Assembly (NCBI GenBank): GCA_020434345.1
Contig: JAGRAZ010000003.1
Location: 1-60,831 of the forward strand
From: Bdellovibrionales bacterium
Lineage (GTDB): Bacteria; Bdellovibrionota_G; JALEGL01; JAGRMV01
Length of the DNA stretch: 60,831 bases
Reading direction: 5' to 3'
The notes under the pieces were generated by a model, which saw only the letters and a program-made list of their open reading frames with translations, did no database searches and was not told the DNA's origin. The translations under genes were made by a program, and so were the position numbers. Positions 55,212 through 60,831 of this stretch are shown here, piece by piece. The stretch's first letter is position 1. The number at the start of each line of letters is the position of its first letter.

Positions 55212-56419
55212 TGAAAAAGCTTCGCACATTATTAGATGCTCAACATCATCATTTCGTCAAAGGTGGAAAACTAGAAAAGCTCTACCCTGTTTACGAGGCC
55301 GTTGACACTTTCTTATTTACCCCCGGTGAGGTTGCCAAAGGAACTGTTCATGCACGTGATGGAATAGATCTTAAACGACTGATGATCACTGTCGCCATGG
55401 CGCTTCTCCCATGTATTTTGATGGCGCTCTACAACACTGGATATCAAGCACAACTGGCCCTTACCAGCATGGGTATAACTGAAATTTCAGGTGTGCGAGG
55501 TATTATTTTTCATTGGGCAGGTTTTGCTGTTGATCCAAACCATTGGCTTGGATGTTTTTTCTTGGGTAGCTTGTATTTTTTACCAATTTTTCTGGTGACC
55601 AATATTGTTGGTGGTGCGTGGGAAGGTCTTTTTGCAACGATTCGCAAGCATGAAATCAACGAAGGTTTTCTGGTTACAGGCATTCTATTCCCGCTCACAC
55701 TTCCACCTAACATACCACTTTGGCAAGTTGCGGTTGGCATTAGTTTTGGCGTTGTCATTGGAAAAGAAATCTTTGGAGGCACGGGAAAAAACTTTTTAAA
55801 CCCTGCCTTAACAGCACGCGTATTTTTATATTTTGCCTATCCTGCAACCATGTCCGGTGACCAAGTGTGGGTTGCTGCAGATGGTTTTTCTGGCGCAACT
55901 ATTTTAGGTCAAGCAGCACTCGGTGGCATGCAAGCTGTCACCTACACTTGGCAAAATGCATTTTTAGGATTGATCCCTGGTTCATTGGGAGAAACTTCAA
56001 CACTCGCTTGTCTTGTTGGAGCATTTTTTCTAATTGTTACAGGCATTGGTTCTTGGAGAATCATGACAAGTCTAGCGCTGTCAGCACTTCTTTTTACACT
56101 GTTACTCAACGGCATTGGAAGTACAACCAACCCAATGTTTGCCATGAATCCTCTTTGGCATTTGGTTGCTGGAGGCTTTGCTTTTGGTTGTGTGTTTATG
56201 GCAACAGACCCCGTAAGCGCATCCATGACACATGTTGGACAGTATTTCTATGGAGCCTTGATAGGCATCATGACGATACTCATTCGTGTCATCAACCCAG
56301 CCTTTCCAGAAGGCATCATGCTTGCCATACTTTTTGGCAATGTGTTTGCACCGTTGATTGATTACTTTGTTATGCAAGCTCATATCAAACGAAGAAAGGC
56401 ACGGTATGCAAAAGGATAG
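55208..56419 (+). CDS. nqrB: Na+-translocating NADH:quinone reductase subunit B
   Basis: A 403-residue integral membrane subunit with about ten helices. The covalent FMN-binding Thr is in FSGATILGQ (SGAT motif), in the expected place. Other family segments include [24 protein letters not shown] and [17 protein letters not shown] lies directly before the start ATGATG, so the second ATG (55211) may be used. It overlaps nqrA by four bases. Confidence 0.97.
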   Translation: MMKKLRTLLDAQHHHFVKGGKLEKLYPVYEAVDTFLFTPGEVAKGTVHARDGIDLKRLMITVAMALLPCILMALYNTGYQAQLALTSMGITEISGVRGIIFHWAGFAVDPNHWLGCFFLGSLYFLPIFLVTNIVGGAWEGLFATIRKHEINEGFLVTGILFPLTLPPNIPLWQVAVGISFGVVIGKEIFGGTGKNFLNPALTARVFLYFAYPATMSGDQVWVAADGFSGATILGQAALGGMQAVTYTWQNAFLGLIPGSLGETSTLACLVGAFFLIVTGIGSWRIMTSLALSALLFTLLLNGIGSTTNPMFAMNPLWHLVAGGFAFGCVFMATDPVSASMTHVGQYFYGALIGIMTILIRVINPAFPEGIMLAILFGNVFAPLIDYFVMQAHIKRRKARYAKG

Positions 56420-57212
56420 CTTTACAGGCACTCTTGTCGTAGCTGGCTTGATATGTATTGTTTGTTCATTTTTTGTTTCAGGTGCTGCAATAACACTGAA
56501 AGATAAACAGGAAGAAAACAAAGTTCTTGATATCAAAAAAAACTTATTACTTGCCTCAGGTCTAGCAAAAGATTCCAAAATCACAGAAGAAGAAATTGAA
56601 ATTGCATTTCAAAATATACAGGCACAAGTCATTGATTTAGAAACTGGCGATGTCCTAGAAGACATAGCTCCTGAAAGCTTCAATCAAAGAAAAGCGGCAA
56701 AAGACCAAACGATGAATAAGACAATTTCAGCAGAAGATGATGTTGCAGGGATTAAACAACGCTCAAAGTATGCAAAAATATACAAAGTTATAGACACGGA
56801 TCAACAAACAACTCAGATGTACATATTTCCTATTCATGGCAAAGGACTTTGGTCAACATTGTATGGATTTCTTGCACTGGACAACGACTTACAAACGGTC
56901 AAAGGAATTGGCTTTTATGAACACGCTGAAACGCCCGGTTTAGGAGGAGAAGTTGATAACCCCCAATGGAAAGCTACATGGCAAGGTAAGAAAATTTATG
57001 ATGAAGATTTTGAAGTTCGACTTCACCTAATCAAAGGGAAAGTATCAGAAAGTGATTCGCAAAACTTATTTAAAATTGATGGCTTATCTGGCGCTACAAT
57101 CACAAGCAATGGTGTTACTCACCTTATCGATTATTGGTTTGGGCATGATGGGTTCAAACCCTTTATTGCCAAACATCTACAACAAGAGGGAAGTCTTTCA
57201 TGGAAAAAATAA
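56406..57212 (+). CDS. nqrC: Na+-translocating NADH:quinone reductase subunit C
   Basis: A 268-residue subunit. One N-terminal membrane helix is followed by a periplasmic FMN-binding domain with the covalent Thr in [17 protein letters not shown] 56406 has AAAGG 8 bases upstream and begins MQKDSFTGT; the longer reading from 56358 would run inside nqrB. It overlaps nqrB by 14 bases. Confidence 0.96.
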   Translation: MQKDSFTGTLVVAGLICIVCSFFVSGAAITLKDKQEENKVLDIKKNLLLASGLAKDSKITEEEIEIAFQNIQAQVIDLETGDVLEDIAPESFNQRKAAKDQTMNKTISAEDDVAGIKQRSKYAKIYKVIDTDQQTTQMYIFPIHGKGLWSTLYGFLALDNDLQTVKGIGFYEHAETPGLGGEVDNPQWKATWQGKKIYDEDFEVRLHLIKGKVSESDSQNLFKIDGLSGATITSNGVTHLIDYWFGHDGFKPFIAKHLQQEGSLSWKK

Positions 57213-57823
57213 AAAAAGTTGTAGTTGATCCTCTATTTAATAACAACCCTATTGCATTACAAGTTTTGGGTATTTGTTCTGCACTTGCTGTTACAACCAA
57301 AATGGATAAATCTCTTGTTATGTGCGCGGCTGTTATTGCTGTCACAGCACTTTCAAATTACAGCGTTAGTCTAATTCGAAAAATCATACCATCGAGCATT
57401 CGAATTATTGTGCAAATGACCATCATTGCATCACTTGTAATTATGGCTGACCAAATTCTAAAGGCATATGTCTATGATATCGCCAAAGAGCTTTCCGTAT
57501 TTGTTGGTTTAATCATTACAAACTGCATAGTTATGGGTCGCGCTGAAGGGTTTGCCATGAAAAATCCACCATTTCTAAGTTTGATGGATGGTATTGGAAA
57601 CGGCATCGGATACAGTTTGATTCTTGTTTATGTAGCTTTTTTTAGAGAACTTTTAGGAACAGGGAAAATTCTTGGTTTTACGATTCTTACGCCAACCACT
57701 GAAGGCGGATGGTATACACCCAACGGACTAGCGCTCCTTGCACCAAGTGCATTTTTTCTTATTGGCCTTTTTATTTGGGCACTCCGTACATGGAAACCTG
57801 AACAGATTGAAGAGGTACAGTAA
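57200..57823 (+). CDS. nqrD: Na+-translocating NADH:quinone reductase subunit D
   Basis: A 207-residue membrane subunit of the RnfE/NqrD family with six helices. The conserved [12 protein letters not shown] segment holds the Cys that with NqrE binds an intramembrane 2Fe-2S centre, and [17 protein letters not shown] follows. GAGGGAAG precedes ATG 57200. It overlaps nqrC by 13 bases. Confidence 0.96.
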   Translation: MEKIKKVVVDPLFNNNPIALQVLGICSALAVTTKMDKSLVMCAAVIAVTALSNYSVSLIRKIIPSSIRIIVQMTIIASLVIMADQILKAYVYDIAKELSVFVGLIITNCIVMGRAEGFAMKNPPFLSLMDGIGNGIGYSLILVYVAFFRELLGTGKILGFTILTPTTEGGWYTPNGLALLAPSAFFLIGLFIWALRTWKPEQIEEVQ

Positions 57824-58434
57824 TGTTTGAACACTACCTTAGTTTATTTTTCAAAGCTGTTTTTGTTGAAAACCTTGCCCTCTCCTTTTTCTTGGGCATG
57901 TGCACATTCATTGCCGTATCTAAAAAAGTTTCAACTGCAATCGGACTTGGCATTGCTGTTGTTGTTGTGCAATCAATTACAGTTCCGGCCAATAACCTCA
58001 TTTATACATATTTATTAAAAGAAAATGCTCTTTCATGGATGGGCATTCAGGGTACGGATTTAAGTTTTTTAGGATTAATTAGTTACATTGGTGTGATTGC
58101 TGCGATGGTTCAAATTCTAGAGATGATTTTGGATAAACATGTTCCATCCCTTTACAATGCTTTGGGTATTTTTCTTCCTCTAATTACTGTGAATTGTGCA
58201 ATTCTAGGCGGTTCACTTTTTATGGTGGAACGAAGCTATAACTTTGGTGAATCTGTTGTCTTTGGTTTTGGAAGTGGTTTTGGATGGGCACTTGCAATTA
58301 TGACCCTTGCAGGCATTCGTGAAAAACTAAAATATTCAGACATCCCTGTAGGTTTGCGTGGACTGGGCATCACATTTATGATTGTCGGACTTATGTCGCT
58401 CGGATTTTTAGCATTTTCAGGAATTCAACTCTAA
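57823..58434 (+). CDS. nqrE: Na+-translocating NADH:quinone reductase subunit E
   Basis: A 203-residue membrane subunit with six helices, pairing with NqrD. Conserved features are [19 protein letters not shown], the first Cys-containing helix, and [17 protein letters not shown], the second. The start overlaps the nqrD stop (TAATG), with GAGG 6 bases upstream. Confidence 0.96.
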   Translation: MFEHYLSLFFKAVFVENLALSFFLGMCTFIAVSKKVSTAIGLGIAVVVVQSITVPANNLIYTYLLKENALSWMGIQGTDLSFLGLISYIGVIAAMVQILEMILDKHVPSLYNALGIFLPLITVNCAILGGSLFMVERSYNFGESVVFGFGSGFGWALAIMTLAGIREKLKYSDIPVGLRGLGITFMIVGLMSLGFLAFSGIQL

Positions 58435-59657
58435 TGACTCAAGTACTTTTAAGCGTCGGCATGTTTACTTTTGTTGTATTGGCACTGGTACTTATTATTC
58501 TATTTGCCAAATCTAAACTTGTTTCAGCTGGAAATGTAACCATTCGTATCAATGGTGAAAAAGACATCGAAGTCCCTACAGGCGGAAAGCTTCTCAATGT
58601 TCTTGCTGACCATGAGCTTTTTATATCAAGCGCTTGTGGAGGCGGAGGTACATGCGCTCAATGTAAAGTAAAAATTCTCTCTGGTGGTGGAGACATTTTG
58701 GAAACTGAGACTGCACATATTACCAAACGTGAAGCAAAAGAAGGATGTCGCTTGTCCTGCCAAGTTGCTGTTAAACAAGATATGGATATTGTTGTTCCTG
58801 AAGAAGTTTTTGGCGTTAAAAAATGGACATGTAAAGTGCGCTCGAATCATAACGTAGCCACATTCATCAAAGAACTTATCTTGGAGCTTCCAGTTGGCGA
58901 GGCTGTTCCATTCAAAGCAGGAGGTTTTATTCAAATCGAACGACCACCTCACCTATCAATTGATTTTAAAGATTTTGTAGTTGAAGAAGAATACAAAGAA
59001 GACTGGGATAAATATAACTTGTGGCAATACCATTCACAAAGCGATGTAGAGACAGTACGAGCGTACTCCATGGCCAATTATCCCGAAGAAAAAGGCATCA
59101 TTATGCTAAACGTAAGAATTGCAACCCCTCCTCCCAAAAAACCCAACACTCCACCGGGATTGATGTCGTCTTATATTTTCAACCTCAAGCCCGGAGATGA
59201 GGTAGTCATCTCGGGTCCATTTGGAGAATTTTTTGCAAGAGACACTGAAAAAGAAATGATTTTTATTGGCGGTGGTGCAGGCATGGCTCCTATGCGATCC
59301 CATATTTTTGATCAATTCAAACGAATTCATACAAACCGAAAAGTTTCTTTTTGGTATGGCGCTCGTTCAAAACGAGAGATGTTTTATGAAGATGATTTTA
59401 ATAACATTGCCAGTCAAAACGATAACTTTACATGGCACGTTGCACTGTCTGAACCACTTCCACAAGATAACTGGAATGGCTACACGGGCTTTATTCACAA
59501 AGTTTTATTAGAAAATTACCTTAAAGATCATCCAGCACCGGAAGATTGTGAGTATTACCTTTGTGGACCACCTATGATGAATACGAGTGTGATCGACATG
59601 CTTCTTGACTTAGGTGTAGAACGCGATGATATTATGTTGGATGACTTCGGTGGATAA
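58434..59657 (+). CDS. nqrF: Na+-translocating NADH:quinone reductase subunit F
   Basis: A 407-residue NADH-oxidising subunit. It has one N-terminal membrane helix, a 2Fe-2S ferredoxin domain with [10 protein letters not shown] and a later CRLSC, then an FAD domain ([11 protein letters not shown]) and an NADH domain ([26 protein letters not shown]). It delivers electrons from NADH into the complex. It overlaps apbE. Confidence 0.97.
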   Translation: MTQVLLSVGMFTFVVLALVLIILFAKSKLVSAGNVTIRINGEKDIEVPTGGKLLNVLADHELFISSACGGGGTCAQCKVKILSGGGDILETETAHITKREAKEGCRLSCQVAVKQDMDIVVPEEVFGVKKWTCKVRSNHNVATFIKELILELPVGEAVPFKAGGFIQIERPPHLSIDFKDFVVEEEYKEDWDKYNLWQYHSQSDVETVRAYSMANYPEEKGIIMLNVRIATPPPKKPNTPPGLMSSYIFNLKPGDEVVISGPFGEFFARDTEKEMIFIGGGAGMAPMRSHIFDQFKRIHTNRKVSFWYGARSKREMFYEDDFNNIASQNDNFTWHVALSEPLPQDNWNGYTGFIHKVLLENYLKDHPAPEDCEYYLCGPPMMNTSVIDMLLDLGVERDDIMLDDFGG

Positions 59658-60681
59658 ACGTCAACATATTTTATTTATCTTTCTCATCATTTCTACGTTC
59701 TCGTTATCTTCTTGTGCAAAACGTTCTTACCAACGCGTCTACCGTGGGTCCACCATGGGCACAACCTACAATATTACGATCTACACTGGACGAAATACAA
59801 ATATTGATCTTTTACAAAAAAATACAGAAAAAATATTAGCTGAGATCAATCAACAAATGTCTACATATGATTCTACTTCTTTAATTTCAAAGTTTAACAA
59901 ATCAAAAGCAAATGTAGGCATGCAAATTCCAGAGGATTTTGCTTCTGTTGTTGAAAAAGCACTTCGTATTGCTTCAGACACAAGTGGAATTTATGACCCT
60001 ACCATCGGTCCTTTGGTTAATGTATGGGGTTTTGGACCAACATCCACTAGACACAAACCTTCAATTCAAGACATTAAAAAAGCAATGTCACTGGTTGGTT
60101 TTCAAAAGATTAATCTCACAAAAAACAACAACCTTTATACACTCTCAAAAAGTATAGATGGTGTTGAACTTGATTTGTCATCCATTGCGAAGGGCTTTGC
60201 TGTGGATAAAATCTCAACGTTTTTAACCTATGAAGGGCATCAGAACCATTTGGTCGAAATCGGTGGCGAGATGAGGAGTGCAGGCAATAAAAATGGAAAT
60301 GATTGGATTGTTGGCATAGAGCGGCCTGTAATGAACAAAAGATCCATCATTCGTTATTTTGCATTACAAAACACAAGTCTTGCAACGTCTGGAAACTATC
60401 GAAACTATTTTGAAGAAGATAAACATATTTATGCCCACACGTTGGATCCATTTACGGGCTACCCAGCCCCTACAACCCTACTTTCAGTCAGTGTTCTTGC
60501 TTCATCATGCGCAATGGCCGATGGGCTTTCAACTGCATTGATGGCCATGGGAGAAGAAAAGGCAACACAGTACGTTACTGCTCACAATATTGATGCATTG
60601 TTTATTGTGCGCGGTGAGGATCAGTTTTTACAAACAATTTCCTTTGGAAAATTTAAAGAACTCGTCAAGGAAGAAGAATGA
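59641..60681 (+). CDS. apbE: FAD:protein FMN transferase
   Basis: ApbE attaches FMN by phosphoester to Thr residues of NqrB and NqrC, so its place in the operon fits. A lipoprotein signal ends at SLSSC. Family motifs are [38 protein letters not shown] and [11 protein letters not shown], with the metal-binding Asp in [15 protein letters not shown] 59641 is preferred to the reading from 59626. The gene overlaps nqrF by about 17 bases. Confidence 0.94.
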   Translation: MTSVDKRQHILFIFLIISTFSLSSCAKRSYQRVYRGSTMGTTYNITIYTGRNTNIDLLQKNTEKILAEINQQMSTYDSTSLISKFNKSKANVGMQIPEDFASVVEKALRIASDTSGIYDPTIGPLVNVWGFGPTSTRHKPSIQDIKKAMSLVGFQKINLTKNNNLYTLSKSIDGVELDLSSIAKGFAVDKISTFLTYEGHQNHLVEIGGEMRSAGNKNGNDWIVGIERPVMNKRSIIRYFALQNTSLATSGNYRNYFEEDKHIYAHTLDPFTGYPAPTTLLSVSVLASSCAMADGLSTALMAMGEEKATQYVTAHNIDALFIVRGEDQFLQTISFGKFKELVKEEE

Positions 60682-60831
60682 AACTTTTCTTCATCACATT
60701 GACAGGCTTTTTTACCTTTGCTCTATTGATGGCGCTTGGTATACTTTTTGGAAGAAAACCGTTGCAAGGATCTTGTGGAGGGCTTGCACGCTTGATGGGC
60801 AACCAATGTGAATTCTGTGACGACCAAGGTA
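60678..60831 (+). CDS. nqrM: NqrM-like maturation factor (partial)
   Basis: The ATG overlaps the apbE stop, and the gene runs off the right edge after 51 residues. A membrane helix is followed by LQGSCGGLARLMGNQCEFC, the signature of NqrM (DUF539), a small cysteine-rich protein needed to put the iron centre into NqrD/NqrE. The position just after apbE is typical. The last cysteine region is cut off. Confidence 0.88.
   Translation, partial: MKLFFITLTGFFTFALLMALGILFGRKPLQGSCGGLARLMGNQCEFCDDQG

Noticed and set aside
55867-56361. A 164-residue frame inside nqrB, and a 160-residue opposite-strand frame at 56102-56584
   Set aside because: Both are out-of-frame shadows of nqrB and nqrC, which have clear family motifs.

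Overview
The window is AT-rich, densely packed bacterial chromosome. Most genes sit in short operons with 1-14 base overlaps, and TTG and GTG starts with good ribosome sites are frequent. I see no rRNA, tRNA, CRISPR array, transposase or phage gene. The gene set (DUF4388 protein, HEAT-repeat protein with an AgmX/PglI-type C-terminus, stand-alone HAMP proteins with an AGP[LI]Y motif, PilZ and type IV pilin genes, HTTM-DCC protein, Na+-NQR) suggests a Gram-negative of the Bdellovibrionota or another former delta-proteobacterial group, probably from a sodium-rich habitat. That placement is inference from gene content only.

Layout. 1-3.4 kb: a Fur-boxed cytochrome c domain, probably the start of an FTR1-type iron permease running off the left edge, then a thioredoxin/ABC-exporter operon. 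3.4-9.6 kb: a leftward Fe-S operon (rrf2-nuoB-sufB-sufC-sufD-sufS-sufT-like) with a perfect 9-7-9 palindrome over the rrf2 start codon. 9.6-10.0 kb: a 480-base gap full of inverted repeats. 10-24.4 kb: an LspA-like/HAMP fusion, SRAP peptidase, ATM1-type ABC exporter, AGCS symporter, DUF4197 lipoprotein, methyltransferase, exonuclease III, secreted proteins, and cyoE with an ABC-2 exporter. 24.4-33 kb: gapdh, a DUF4388 protein, rluD, a HEAT/AgmX protein, a PBP with a HAMP protein, glutaredoxin and rlmE. 33-39.7 kb: a 1510-residue surface protein (metallopeptidase, propeller, barrel), a pilin and a PilZ protein. 39.7-52.5 kb: transporter, nuclease, M20 peptidase, lipoprotein, FAD oxidase, DHH phosphoesterase, SSS symporter with thiamine pyrophosphokinase, ETF-quinone oxidoreductase with a second pilin, and an HTTM-DCC protein. 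52.6-60.8 kb: citrate synthase and nqrABCDEF-apbE-nqrM, cut by the right edge.

Together the genes describe a respiring, sodium-using cell. Citrate synthase, ETF-QO and a GlcD-type oxidase feed quinone reduction, NQR pumps Na+, and AGCS and SSS symporters can spend the gradient. Iron and Fe-S supply are tied in by the Fur box and the Rrf2 operator, and nuoB lies inside the suf operon.

The least explained features are non-coding. One family of imperfect palindromes has a conserved GAGCG...GAGCCATGAAGCGAG core inside variable outer stems. A second pair of structured elements (9882-10020 and 15618-15777) shares arm and loop motifs, and one copy has two competing 3' arms. Protein-level oddities are an LspA-like domain without its second catalytic Asp fused to HAMP, a cysteine-free A-type scaffold fused to SufT, and the peptidase-propeller-barrel fusion.
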